Shown here piece by piece: positions 54,960 to 64,000 of a stretch of 64,000 nucleotides of DNA (the stretch's first letter is position 1; the number at the start of each line of letters is the position of its first letter). Made by a program: the position numbers and the translations under genes. Origin of the DNA: CAVRUD01 sp963849635 (GTDB taxonomy: Bacteria > Chloroflexota > Chloroflexia > Thermomicrobiales > UBA6265); the NCBI GenBank assembly GCA_963849635.1, contig CAWKIA010000040.1:163031-227030 (forward strand), read 5' to 3'. Below the pieces are notes generated by a model. The model was not told the DNA's origin, did not search any database, and saw only the letters and a program-made list of their open reading frames with translations.

Positions 54960-55211
54960 CTAGCTTCCTGTCGCGGGCTGCTGAAACCGGCGCAGCGGCT
55001 TTGGCGTCCCGGCGCCAGCGGCAGGGTCAGGCGCCTTGAAAATTTCGGACTGGGCCTGCGCACAGGCGCGGCTCACAGCGCCGTCTCCGATTTCGATGCC
55101 ATGCAAGAGCACCGCGACACGTCGCAAGTATCGATCGCAATCGGCCGCCGGCAGAGGCTCGGCGTGGCGCATGATCGTTTCTAGCTGATGGTCGTCCAAC
55201 GCGATCGGCAT
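54960..55211 (-). CDS. Small Rhizobiales-type protein of unknown function
   Basis: 83 residues from ATG 55211. The start (MPIALDDHQLETIMRHAEPL) with the following DRYLRRVAVLLHG and EIGDGAVSRACAQAQSEIF closely recalls small conserved proteins common in Bradyrhizobium genomes. The last 25 residues look less regular, so a frame error near the end is possible. No function is known. Confidence 0.5.
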   Translation of the reverse strand: MPIALDDHQLETIMRHAEPLPAADCDRYLRRVAVLLHGIEIGDGAVSRACAQAQSEIFKAPDPAAGAGTPKPLRRFQQPATGS

Positions 55212-55340
55212 GGCGGAATCTCCGGCGTGGTGGCAGGATGGTTTCCGCGCTGTGCCACTAACCGGTTCCTGTCCCAGGATAGGGCCCGTCGCCTTTCGAT
55301 CTTCAGTTCACTCATTGCCGTGAGTGAGCCGCATGGAGAT

Positions 55341-55508
55341 TCATTTTTCGAGGCAGGCATCCGACTTTGACCAACGGTGGTTACGCCTACAATACGGACA
55401 GTAAGTCTGCCCCTCAAAGTCGGAAAGCCCCTCAAAGGTCTTCGCATCAGTCTCGATGCCTGTTCCAATAGTGTGTCCCGTGCGCCAGCATTCGATCATT
55501 ATCTGCAT
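55341..55508 (-). CDS. Small Cys-containing Rhizobiales-type protein
   Basis: 55 residues from ATG 55508, with AAGGAGG about six bases upstream deciding the start. MQIMIECWRTGHTIGTGIET and the CPYC motif in GQTYCPYCRRNHRWSKSDA fit a small, probably zinc-binding protein family frequent in Bradyrhizobium and relatives (usual form CPxTGxxIxTGIE...CPxCxxxHxW). Function unknown. Confidence 0.65.
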   Translation of the reverse strand: MQIMIECWRTGHTIGTGIETDAKTFEGLSDFEGQTYCPYCRRNHRWSKSDACLEK

Positions 55509-55617
55509 GGTGCCCTCCTTGGTAGGCATTCTAAGGGTGGGATCGAAGGGTAAATGAGAGGTTAATGGAACGTGCTCATTTCGAGGTTTTTGGCGGCCAA
55601 TGCTAGGCGTGCCTTCC

Positions 55618-55645
55618 AAAAAAAAGCCCGGGGGGCGGGGTTTTT
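55618..55645. terminator. Hairpin-like A-run/GC/T-run element
   Basis: Eight A, GCCC, a G-run, GGGG and five T form an imperfect stem that could end transcription in either direction, between the IS3 element and the small gene at 55341. One mismatch lies in the stem, perhaps from homopolymer errors. Confidence 0.45.
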
Positions 55646-55694
55646 AAAACGAGAGCTTCCTGGCCTGCCCCGATCGAGTGGTCCGGTTGGGATG

Positions 55695-56592
55695 TTAGTT
55701 TAGGATTGGTCTTGGCGCCAGCGAGAGCGCGCCTGGCGTAACTGATCCAGACTGCGAAGCCGGGCGCCCGCGGATGAAGGCCTCCGGTGCGGGTGGCCGA
55801 TAGCCGAGCGAAGAGTGCGGGCGAACAGTGTTGTAATGCCGTCTCCAGCTCTCGATGATCACCTGGGCCTCCTGCAGCGTGTAGAAGATCTCACCATTGA
55901 GGAGTTCGTCGCGGAGCTTCGAGTTGAAGCTCTCACAGTAGCCGTTCTCCCACGGACTGCCTGGCTCGATGTAGGCGGTCTTGGCTCCAACGGCTGCAAT
56001 CCACTCGCGGACGGCCTGGGCGACGAACTCCGGGCCATTGTCGGAACGAATGTACCCAGGGATTCCGCGGAGGATGAACAGGTCTGATAGCACATCGATT
56101 ACATCGGTCGACCTGAGCTTTCGGTTCACTCGGATCGCCAGGCATTCTGCGTGAACTCGTCGATGATGTTGAGCATGCGATACTTCCTTCCATTATGGGT
56201 CCGATCCTCGACGAAGTCGTAGGACCAGACATGGTTGGGATATTCTGGCCGCAGCCGGATGCATGATCCGTCATTGAGCCAAAGCCGGCCTCTCTTCGGC
56301 TGCCTCTGCGGAACCTTCAGCCCCTCCCGCCGCCAGATCCGCTCAACGCGCTTGACGTTCACCACCCCACCCGGCGTCCCGCAGCAGAACTGCGATCCGC
56401 CGATAGCCATAACGGCCGTACTCGGTGGCGAACGCGATGATGTCGGCGGTCAGAGCTGCCTCATCATCCGGCATCGTTGGAATCTCTGCGCTGTGTGGAT
56501 CGGTGCTGGCCCAGAACCCGACAGCGCAAGGCACTCGGCGACACCATGCTTGGCAACGACATGATCCACGCAGGCACGGCGGCGGGCGGGGC
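55695..56592 (-). CDS. IS3 transposase orfB (DDE integrase), frame breaks
   Basis: Minus-strand text follows the IS3 integrase: DDEAALTADIIAFATEYGRY-GYRRIAVLLR, VKRVERIWRREGLKVPQRQP, HVWSYDFVEDRTHNGRKYRM (first D), GIPGYIRSDNGPEFVAQAVR (second D), SPWENGYCESFNSKLRDELL (catalytic E) and HYNTVRPHSSLGYRPPAPEA. Frame changes near 56540, 56370 and 56135 interrupt it; each side is clear family text. The normal -1 link to orfA at the upstream overlap is expected. Whether the element is active cannot be judged until the breaks are checked. Confidence 0.82.
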
Positions 56593-56871
56593 TTACCAGT
56601 TTTCCGAGGCGGCCTCTTTGAGGATCAGCTTTTCCAGCGTTAGATCAGAGACGGCACGCCGCAACTGCTTGTTCTCTAACTCCAGTTCCTTCAGCCGCTT
56701 GACCTGATCGCCCTTCAGCCCACCGTATTCCGAGCGCCAGCGATAGTACGTTACTTCCGTCACACCTATCGCCCGAACCGCTTCTGCGACCGGCCGACCC
56801 TGCGCAATCAGCACGTCAACCTGCCGCAGCTTCGTGACGATCTCCTCAGCCGTGTGTCTCTTCCTTGGCAT
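56593..56871 (-). CDS. IS3 transposase orfA
   Basis: 92 residues from ATG 56871: PRKRHTAEEIVTKLRQVDVL, helix-turn-helix EAVRAIGVTEVTYYRWRSEY and a leucine-zipper-like region (RLKELELENKQLRRAVSDLT). It ends LILKEAASENW, the usual orfA terminus of this group. It binds the terminal repeats and is fused to orfB by frameshifting in active elements. Confidence 0.88.
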   Translation of the reverse strand: MPRKRHTAEEIVTKLRQVDVLIAQGRPVAEAVRAIGVTEVTYYRWRSEYGGLKGDQVKRLKELELENKQLRRAVSDLTLEKLILKEAASENW

Positions 56872-57007
56872 GCTTCAGTCCTCCATCAGCCATAAGCCAT
56901 ACATCAGGGAGGACCACTTCTCAGGGGGCAGACCATATTTCCAGGGCAAGGGCTTGGTCGATCTGATGCGAGCCATTCAATCGGTCTAGACAACGCAGGG
57001 GTCTGAC

Positions 57008-58324
57008 ATGGAAGCGATCGCGGGACTAACCTATTTTCCATTCGAAATCACCAAGGATGGCAAAGTGTTCAGCGCGCCGCAAACATCTGCGATCGAGGCG
57101 GCCGTCAACGAGGCTGGTGCCAACAAGCTGACCGACCTGTTCGTCGTTAGCCACGGCTGGAACAACGACAAGGCCGAGGCGCGGGAGCTCTACAACGAAC
57201 TATTCACGAATATTGCTGCTCTGCTCCCCAACCACGGTCCGTTGAGCAACCGCAAGTTCGCGATCGTCGGCGTCCTGTGGCCGTCGAAGAAATTCGCGGA
57301 TGCTGACTTAATCCCTTCCGGAGGGGCCGTCAGCATTGGAAACGGCGGGCAGGACGTGGCGGCACCGGCGCTCAAGGCCAAGCTGGAGAGCCTTAAGGGC
57401 ACCTTCGACAAGCCTGACACCGCCGCCTTGGACAAGGCAAAGGCACTGGTTGACGGGCTCGACGACAGCGAGAGCAAGCAAAAGGAATTCGTCGAAGCCA
57501 TCCGCTCGGTGCTCCCAAACAATCCAAGCGATGCAAGGGACGATGCGTCCGACAAGTTCTTCACGCATCCGGCGGCCACGCTCCTCAAGAAGCTCGCGCT
57601 ACCCTCCACCTTTCCCGTAGCGACAACCGGCGGCACGACATTCGGACTGAGCATGGAAAACGCCACCGGCAGCGCCGCGGGCTTGGGCGACCTGTTCAGT
57701 GGAATGAAGGCGGCTGCGTGGCGCCTGTTGAACTACGCGACCTATTATCAAATGAAGGAGCGTGCGGGCGTCGTCGGAAAAGGGCTCAACGATGTGCTCA
57801 AATCCGTCCGGCAATCGCGGCCCGATCTTCGCATCCACCTGATCGGTCACAGCTTCGGCGCGCGTGTAGTCACCGCCGCCATCGACGGGCCGGCAGAACT
57901 CAAACCCGCAAGCATGTGCCTTTTGCAGGGCGCGTTTTCACACAACGGCTTTACGGAGAAATTTGACGGTCGGACCGACGGGTTTTTCCGCAAGGTGGTC
58001 TCGCAATCAAAGGTCAACGGTCCGATTGTGGCAACTAATACCGTGAACGATCGCGCCGTAGGAATTGCGTATCCAATCGCCTCGCGAATTTCCTTCGACA
58101 ACAGGAGCGCACTGGGCGACAAGAACGACGTCTTCGGAGGCATCGGGCGGAACGGCGCGGTCAATATGAAGCCCAACGAGGTCCTCAATGGCCAACTTGG
58201 GGCCGACACGGCGACTTATGACTTCACTACCCGAAAGGTGAACAACCTGCAGGCGGACGCATTCGTTTATGAGCGCCTTGGCCTCGATCTGGCGAGTTCT
58301 TCGCGCGTTACCGAAAACTGCTGA
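57008..58324 (+). CDS. Alpha/beta hydrolase of unknown substrate
   Basis: 438 residues from ATG 57008. TDLFVVSHGWNNDKAEAREL supplies the strand and oxyanion region, and LRIHLIGHSFGARVVTAAID the nucleophile elbow G-H-S-F-G (Ser near residue 280). Between them is a long insert with charged helices. A C-terminal His typical of the triad is not obvious: the text after NNLQADAFVYERLGLDLASS looks cut short, so a frame error near 58270 may hide the end. No signal peptide. It is the first gene of a plus-strand row with an unknown protein and a cytochrome. Lipid or ester hydrolysis is a guess. Confidence 0.68.
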   Translation: MEAIAGLTYFPFEITKDGKVFSAPQTSAIEAAVNEAGANKLTDLFVVSHGWNNDKAEARELYNELFTNIAALLPNHGPLSNRKFAIVGVLWPSKKFADADLIPSGGAVSIGNGGQDVAAPALKAKLESLKGTFDKPDTAALDKAKALVDGLDDSESKQKEFVEAIRSVLPNNPSDARDDASDKFFTHPAATLLKKLALPSTFPVATTGGTTFGLSMENATGSAAGLGDLFSGMKAAAWRLLNYATYYQMKERAGVVGKGLNDVLKSVRQSRPDLRIHLIGHSFGARVVTAAIDGPAELKPASMCLLQGAFSHNGFTEKFDGRTDGFFRKVVSQSKVNGPIVATNTVNDRAVGIAYPIASRISFDNRSALGDKNDVFGGIGRNGAVNMKPNEVLNGQLGADTATYDFTTRKVNNLQADAFVYERLGLDLASSSRVTENC

Positions 58325-59090
58325 CCGACTTCGTGTTCATGCCGATGCCAAGCCGCTTATGAGGAGCCGCTTCGGCATCGAGTTTGATGCGGCGGTAAAG
58401 CCCGACAACTACGCGCCATCGCTTTGCGTCAGATTGGTGGAGCACATCCCGCTGCACTTGCTACTACCCCAATTGTTTGTTCAACTCTTAGTTGATTAGG
58501 CCCGAGCCCGGAGTGCGAGATGGCCAGGGTGCGACATTCCAAGACATCGGGCGCAGGACATACGTGCGCTCCGAGCACCTCCGCCTCGCGACACCAAGGC
58601 TGCGGCTCAGCTTTGAATTTCACCCGCCAGGTGCCGAAGGCCTTCAGAGGATCCCTGCAGCCTCGCGATCCTCGCGCTAATTCAAATCTCGAGCACGCAA
58701 TCTCTCCAACTTGGGAATTTCCTTCTTTGCGGCAAAAGGCCCCGAACTGGCGGGCTCGACCGTAGGCACTGTGGTCTCTACGGAGACTAATTCCGGCGGG
58801 GAGGATATTTCGGTCGATTTGTCTTTGGCCTTGAAGCCGGTTGCCTGGCAACGGAGACCGTTGTCAACAAGCAGCGACGCGGTTCGAATGGGTAGATCAC
58901 GTGTTAATACAACCAGGTGATGTCTCGGGCCACCGCGTATTCGCAACCGCGTTGTCGGCATCACCTCCAGCGGTTCCGGTGCTGACGTTTCACGGAGGAA
59001 AGCCGCAGCCGCCCTCAGCCAGTTGCAGCCGCGGATAATGAGTTGATAGAATTGCTGGTCTAAATTTACGTCGTGTGACACGAGGTGCCC
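58325..59090. other. Gap of 766 bases without a confident gene
   Basis: Open frames occur on both strands (one of 169 codons at 58677-59186 on the minus strand overlaps the next gene) but show no domain or ribosome site. It may hold a broken gene, for example the lost end of the hydrolase. Confidence 0.4.
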
Positions 59091-60116
59091 ATGTTCGCAT
59101 ATTCGGACCCAGTCGGCACAGGATTGTTGGCCCAGACAGGAACGCTCGCCGACTACCAGGGCATGGTGCACAGGTTCTATCGTCAATTTGCTCGGCTGCG
59201 GCGCTCAGCGTTCACGCTTCTGGACGCGTTTGACGGCGTGGCAGCGGCCAGGACGGACACTGTTACCTGGATCGCATTTCCGCGTACAGTGGTTGGCTCA
59301 GACCGCGATATTGACACGAACCGATTCACTGGCGGCGCTGCCGACGCGGGTCTTCAGGACGAATATGTCGAGTGGCGGGTGGACCGCGATCCTGCAGGTG
59401 CTATTAAAACCATCACATTTACCACCGAACTCCCGGAATATTACGAGGCGCTCGCCGGCGCAGGGTTAGACGCACTGGTCACCGCCATTTCGGCGGTTCA
59501 TCCGGGCGCTGCGCCCACCACCGCAGAACTGTTCGGGGTCGGCTTCAATCCGGCTACTGCGAGCAAGGCGGCGCGGCAAAGTCAGTTTGTCGCTCACCTA
59601 CCGAACAATCCCTGGCAGAACGGAGCGAAGGGTATTCTGTGCCTGCAGCAGGGAAACAACACGATGTTCGCGCTATTCAATCTCGTGGGTCAATGCTCCA
59701 TCCAACTGCCTGGATCCTCGACCAGTGCCTGCACGAACGCACAGTCGGGCGCGTGCGGGGAGGGCCGCAACTCCGATCCCAACATCTGCACGGCAGCCCA
59801 GGACTTGTGCCGCGATAGCAAGGTGCTTGCGTTGACCGACCCGGTGGGGATCCGGATAATCGAACTCGGCGGCATCTGGAAGCTCGAGGGCCAACAGATC
59901 GACATCAACAATTCTCAATTTTGGTCGATTACGCGCAACGGGCGGCGTGGCGTCCTGACCGCCGCTCCCGGTCTGACGCTGGGAGACCGGACAATTGAAA
60001 CGGGAACGGAGGTATCACGCGTGTTGAAGGTCGGCGCGAGCGTGGTCTCTGCGCCCGCCAACGCGGTTCCGTCCTGGGCGCGGATCGGCCAGGAGTCCTC
60101 GCGCCAGATCGTCTAA
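59091..60116 (+). CDS. Conserved-looking protein of unknown function
   Basis: 341 residues from ATG 59091 (ACGAGG seven bases upstream; the GTG at 59085 is too close to it). No signal peptide. The N-terminal half is helical and charged (YQGMVHRFYRQFARLRRSAF), with EYVEWRVDRDPAGAIKTITF and TELPEYYEALAGAGLDALVT; the C-terminal half has a cluster of cysteines (CSIQLPGSSTSACTNAQSGA, then three more Cys within 25 residues) and an all-beta end (GIWKLEGQQIDINNSQFWSI). I recognise no family. The next gene follows after 25 bases, so it is probably co-expressed with the cytochrome. The cysteine cluster may bind metal. Confidence 0.65.
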   Translation: MFAYSDPVGTGLLAQTGTLADYQGMVHRFYRQFARLRRSAFTLLDAFDGVAAARTDTVTWIAFPRTVVGSDRDIDTNRFTGGAADAGLQDEYVEWRVDRDPAGAIKTITFTTELPEYYEALAGAGLDALVTAISAVHPGAAPTTAELFGVGFNPATASKAARQSQFVAHLPNNPWQNGAKGILCLQQGNNTMFALFNLVGQCSIQLPGSSTSACTNAQSGACGEGRNSDPNICTAAQDLCRDSKVLALTDPVGIRIIELGGIWKLEGQQIDINNSQFWSITRNGRRGVLTAAPGLTLGDRTIETGTEVSRVLKVGASVVSAPANAVPSWARIGQESSRQIV

Positions 60117-60141
60117 AATTAGAGTTTGAAGGAGTTGCGTC

Positions 60142-61801
60142 ATGCGAACAATCATTCTTTCGGCAGTCGCCGCGTACTGCATCGTCATCTCCTTTACCCC
60201 CGCTAAGGCTGAGCAGACCCTCGCGCTGAAGCAGGTCCGCGGCAACGAAGCTGCTCAGTCCTTGTCGACGGTGGAGCGTAACAATCTCGGCGATCCTTTT
60301 TTTGAGATCGTCTTGAAGAATTCATGCCGACGTCGTCGACCTGAAGGGCATCGAAACACTTCTGCAGCCGGACCCCTTGCGCCGCCGCATGTTCGTTGTT
60401 GACGAAAACATCGCACGTCCCGATCGCATGCAGAGCCGAAGGGCAGTGCTCGACTTCCTGGGACGACACGTGCCGACGAATATAGTCCTCGACGGCAACG
60501 TCATGCTTTCGGTCTTCTTCAATTCCGAATCGTTTCCCGATTCCACCTCGGAAATTGAGGTCTGGGGCTGGGATGCCGAACGGGGCCGCTACAATTACTA
60601 CAAGCTGGACTCGCGCGGCACGCCGGACAAGAAGCCGGCATGGAAATTTCGCGGTTCATCGGTCGATGCCGATCTGTTAAATGCGGACGAGCGGAACGAT
60701 ACATGCCTCCAATGCCACATCAACGGCGCTCCGATCATGAAGGAGCTGCTATTTCCCTGGAACAACTGGCGTTCCTTCAAATTTACGGCGGACTATCTGA
60801 AGACGAACTGGCCGGTCGGCAAGTCCCAGCGGCTGCAGCAGTTGAGTGGCGCCGAAGATTTGGAAACAACACTGCTTGCCTCGATCCGGCAGTTCAATAC
60901 CCGGCGCCTGAATGCTGCGTTGGCGCGCCGCCCGGACAACGGCGATGTGATGACAAACTCAAGTGGCAACGCTCGCATGGTCGACGGCGTTCGCATGCTG
61001 AAGCACCTATTCGTCACAACCGAGGTAAATCTGATCAGCAGCGGCCAGTTGTCCGGTCTTCACCCGTTGGAGCCCAAACCGTCCGGACGGCCTGACAATC
61101 CAGTCGATATTCCGGACAGCTTCTTCCTAAACGCAAATCTGCTGGCCGGGGGTGGGATCACCGCTTATTCGGGATTGGGTATCGCGGAGGCACGAGGCTT
61201 CCGTGACATTTTGCGGGCCGGTCCAGCCGACTATGCCAGCCTGGTTCGTGATCCCAAGATTGGTCTGAAGCTCGCCGGACAAAGCGGTGATGCGAACTTC
61301 GCATGGTTCGTGCCCGAGCCGAGCCATGCCGACAATAGCATGGTGGACGAAATGATGCGGCGCGGGGTCGTGTCCGCGGAATTCGTCGCCGCGGTCTTGG
61401 CGATCGACGTCGAGCAACCGGTTTTCTCAGCCGCGCGCGAGCGGCTTTTGAAGTTCGTGCCGAAGGAATTCAACTTCCCGACCTCACCGGGCGCGCGGAC
61501 CCAGCCCGATGACCTCACACGGCAGACCATCGACCGTCTGCGGGCCGCCGGTCCGCCATCGGGATCGGTCGAGGCGGATTTCCTAGGATTGCTCGAAAGC
61601 AAAAATTCCGTCGACCAGTTGCGCGACCGCGTCACCAAGTATCGCGCGCGCGTGACGGAACGTCTCAAGGATGCTGCCACCAAGGACGATGAACTGCGCC
61701 GCCTCTTCATTCGGGCAACGGCGGTCCGCCGTGCCATGGTGGAGCACCCACTCTTGGGACCCCTGGACGAGACGGGCGATAGGCTGTTACCTCTGCCTTG
61801 A
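60142..61801 (+). CDS. Exported c-type cytochrome-like protein, one frame break
   Basis: About 553 residues from ATG 60142 (AAGGAG upstream). Sec signal MRTIILSAVAAYCIVISFTP-AKA. A frame change near 60322 joins DPFFEIVLKN to ADVVDLKGIETLLQPDPLRR. The haem motif is NDTCLQCHINGAPIMKELLF (CxxCH near residue 188). After it come long helical stretches without further CxxCH, ending LGPLDETGDRLLPLP. One haem with a large unfamiliar body suggests a periplasmic redox partner or single-haem oxygenase. It sits between the unknown gene and a convergent RoxA-like dihaem gene. Confidence 0.68.
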
Positions 61802-62142
61802 GCGGCTCAAGACTTTGGAGCGCGGCACGGCGATAGATCTGTTCAGCGACGACGACGGTAGTTCGTTGGATTGGAGTGTTGAAGCCGTGAGTCCCGACGG
61901 AAGTGCGCGTTAGTTTGATCTCGGGCGCGCCGTTTAGGTCGCTTCAAGGTCCGTTCAGCCGCCAATAGTTCATTACGACTTCCCCCAAATATTCCGGAAC
62001 GCAACTACTAAGAAAAATCAGTCGCTCAATGGTCTGGCAGTCCAGAGCTAACCAAACACCCTTTGGTCGGTGCAAAAACGTCAGGAATTTCTCGCTAACT
62101 CGAAGCAAGTCGATACTGCTCAGTTCAAGCGCGACCGATTGC
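61802..62142. other. Gap between convergent genes
   Basis: About 340 AT-richer bases between the ends of the cytochrome gene and the dihaem gene. No gene or clear terminator hairpin is seen. Confidence 0.4.
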
Positions 62143-64000
62143 TCAGAGTGTTTTTAGGTATTCGACAAGCGCATCCCGTTCTCTTGATGTCAATTGGCGG
62201 CCGAGAACACCGGGCGGTAATTTATTCTTGTCGGGCTCGTTGCCCTGAAAAGAATGTCCTAAATTGCTGTTTCCTAGCTCGGTCGTATCAAATCTAGTCG
62301 ACCTGCAGGACTCGCCGTCCACCGTTTTGAGACCAACCTTAGCTGGGTCGAATTCACGGCTGCCGACGCAGAACGTCGTCGGTCGCCGGCCCTGAGGCAT
62401 GAGCAAGTCGTGTAGGGTGGGAACGGAGCCGTTGTGCAGGTAGGGCGCCGTGGCCCAGACGCCGTCCAGCGGGCGGGCGCGATAGTGCAGCACAGCAACC
62501 GCATCCGGTTTTGCGGTCGCTTCGTCGATCGGGCGCACGAATTGGAAGACACGTCCATTTGGGCAATTCGGCCGCGAACCTCGCATTCGTTTCTCTAATT
62601 CGGGTGGGGTGGGATTGTCCTTGAACCATTGGTCGATTGTCTTGTCCACCACGGTCATCAGGGCCATTGCGAAGGAGCGGTTGAGCGCTTGATCCTGTAG
62701 TAGATTGCATTTCCATCGCTCATTGAGATGATCGACCGGATTGATCCCGAGCGAGGGTGGCAGGTTCACTTGGCGTCCGGTCAGGACGCGAGCTTGCTGG
62801 CGGTCAGTTCCGAGGTCGGCTACCGGCTTTTGTACAACATTGAAATAGCGTCGATCGCCAATCATGATCCAGTTCGGCTCGCGTCGGTCCGGGTTGTCCA
62901 TTCGCCAAAACGAAAGCTCAGGCGAACTCCTCGTCGAATTCGGCGTCGTTTACCGGCCCGCGGTGACATTCTAGACAAAAATCGCGGTAGAGCTTTCGGC
63001 CCTCCTTCACCTTCGCAGGATCGATGTGCCAAGCCGTGTCGCCCGTGAACAGTTCCGCTGCTTCGCTCCATTTTGGTGCCGCAAGGCCTCTGAAAGCTGG
63101 CCGATCTTCGGGATTTGCTGTTGCGAAAGGATCCGGACCCCGCAGCATCTCTTCAAACCAGTAGATATTCAGGAGTGGGACGGATGATCTGAACAAAGGT
63201 TGCTTGTCGTTCGAGTGAACAGTCATATTCAACTTGGCATTTACGCCGAGCGCCTCGCCTGCATTGCGGACCAGCTCGTTTAGAATTGAGGCGTCATATT
63301 GTGCCCACAGAAACCAAGGTACGCTCCATATGGGCGGAAAGCTCACGGGCGCGTCACGGCGGGCGAAATTGGTGGCGAGATGCTCTGGCAAAGGTGGTTT
63401 GTGCTTCTCTTTCGACCGCACCTCGCCCGCGGTGTTGGCATTTTCGACCGCGAGCAGATCTTCGAAAAACACTTGATTGCCGATACGATTAAGAGCGTCG
63501 AGTCGGCCGAAGCCTTCGTCCGTGTGTTGGAGTTTGCCCCGCGTAAGAACCCGTTGTTCCCAACCGAGTTGAACGCTAATTTTCTCCAACACTAACTCCA
63601 TTTCGGCTTTCAGCTTTTTCTTGTCGCTCCACTGCTTATTGACTTCCGCGACTCGGTTAGCGAAGCGGTCAAAACGAAAGGGGACATTCAGTGTATAGTA
63701 AATGGCGAGACCAACTGTTTTTTCGATCGCGCCGAGGTTGACCATCGCTGGTCCCCCATCGAAGCGGATACTCACGTTCCTATATTCAATGTGTCCGGTA
63801 TGGCAGGCGGCGCAGGTAAAACCGATTTGGTCGGGGTACGGCTCGCCTGTCGTGGGGTCCGCTCCCCCCTCCATTCTCGCAAAACCGACCGGCAATTCGT
63901 CTTTGTTGTTAGGGTAACCCGTCATTTTGTCGCGTTCGGCTGCGTCGCGTTCGGCTGGTGGTCCCGCGCCGTGATAACCGAATGTCACGGCACCACGCTT
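62143..64000 (-). CDS. RoxA-like dihaem cytochrome c peroxidase-family protein, 5' end outside the window, one frame break
   Basis: The gene runs off the right edge, so the N-terminus and signal are unseen. Haem 1 is IGFTCAACHTGHIEYRNVSI, haem 2 LYRDFCLECHRGPVNDAEFD. A one-base shift near 62925 links the latter to SPELSFWRMDNPDRREPNWI, and the C-terminal part has the hallmark ARPLDGVWATAPYLHNGSVP-TLHDLL, shared by RoxA rubber oxygenase and related dihaem proteins. Such proteins oxidise polyisoprenes or act as peroxidases. The final residues are SRERDALVEYLKTL at 62143. Located in the periplasm if exported. Which reaction it catalyses cannot be told. Confidence 0.8.

Larger units (their letters stand above)
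55661..56935 (-). mobile_element. IS3-family (IS407-group-like) insertion sequence
   Basis: About 1,275 bp. Imperfect terminal inverted repeats: TGGCCTGCCCCGATCGAGTG at 55661 and, from 56935 on the minus strand, TGGTCTGCCCCCTGAGAAGT; both continue GTCC. Contains orfA and orfB. No clear short target duplication is visible, possibly because of base errors. Similar elements are common in Rhizobiales. Confidence 0.82.

Noticed and set aside
58677..59186. 169-codon minus-strand frame between hydrolase and unknown protein
   Set aside because: No start signal or motif, and it overlaps the better-supported gene at 59091; kept only as part of the unassigned gap.
1..64000. tRNA, rRNA and riboswitch genes
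   Set aside because: No cloverleaf, rRNA-conserved stretch or known aptamer motif was recognised on either strand by eye; a covariance-model scan would be needed to be certain.

Overview
Positions 1 to about 54,470 are high-GC DNA that looks like a Chloroflexota chromosome of the Thermomicrobia/Sphaerobacter kind. The evidence is twin-arginine leaders of the RFD-x-L-x(n)-SRR type, secreted Cys-rich and thrombospondin-3-like proteins, large LuxR regulators with an NB-ARC-like ATPase, two dipeptide-type ABC loci, and copper and disulfide-folding enzymes. From about 54,470 to the end the DNA has visibly lower GC and the small proteins, the IS3 element and the haem-protein genes resemble Rhizobiales (Bradyrhizobium-like). 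The change falls inside a LuxR gene that loses its N-terminal half there, so the join is either an old transfer or, quite possibly, an assembly chimera. Taxonomy is inferred from protein style only.

Layout: 0.1-2.9 kb, a small alpha/beta-barrel protein and decayed Tat-leader genes. 3.0-4.6 kb, an LCP-family envelope protein and a tiny membrane protein. 5.0-9.6 kb, an AraC remnant, then two paralogous secreted Ca-binding-repeat proteins around a Cys-rich Tat protein. 9.9-15.4 kb, two divergent LuxR/ATPase regulators. 15.5-22.6 kb, a DmpA-type peptidase, a dipeptide ABC importer without ATPases, and an S9 peptidase. 23-26.3 kb, a serine hydrolase, a Uma2 protein and an enolase-superfamily enzyme. 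26.5-36.1 kb, a complete dipeptide ABC operon with an amidohydrolase and an Lrp regulator, bracketed by two paralogous deacetylase-fold enzymes. 36.1-37.4 kb, an IS630 element with a probable -1 programmed frameshift. 37.5-39.8 kb, an L-fuconate-dehydratase-like gene, a cupin and a flavin-binding protein. 40.0-45.0 kb, a copper/redox island (two-domain copper oxidase, UspA, DsbA-like, VKOR, NirK-like, haem-copper-oxidase-I-like). 45-54.5 kb, an accessory zone of Cys-rich, malectin-lysozyme and beta-propeller secreted proteins mixed with repeated LuxR remnants. 54.5-64 kb, the alphaproteobacterial-type segment: IS3 element, alpha/beta hydrolase, an unknown protein, a CxxCH cytochrome and a RoxA-like dihaem protein.

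How it fits together: the ABC loci with P1 and S9 peptidases, amidohydrolase and deacetylases suggest scavenging of peptides or amides. The DsbA/VKOR pair would support oxidative folding of the copper enzymes and perhaps of the Cys-rich exported proteins. Many genes carry one or more single-base frame breaks that restore a conserved reading frame on both sides. This density, across unrelated genes, points to uncorrected indels in the sequence rather than mass gene death, so most such genes are called as CDS with the break noted. No tRNA, rRNA or CRISPR array was recognised.
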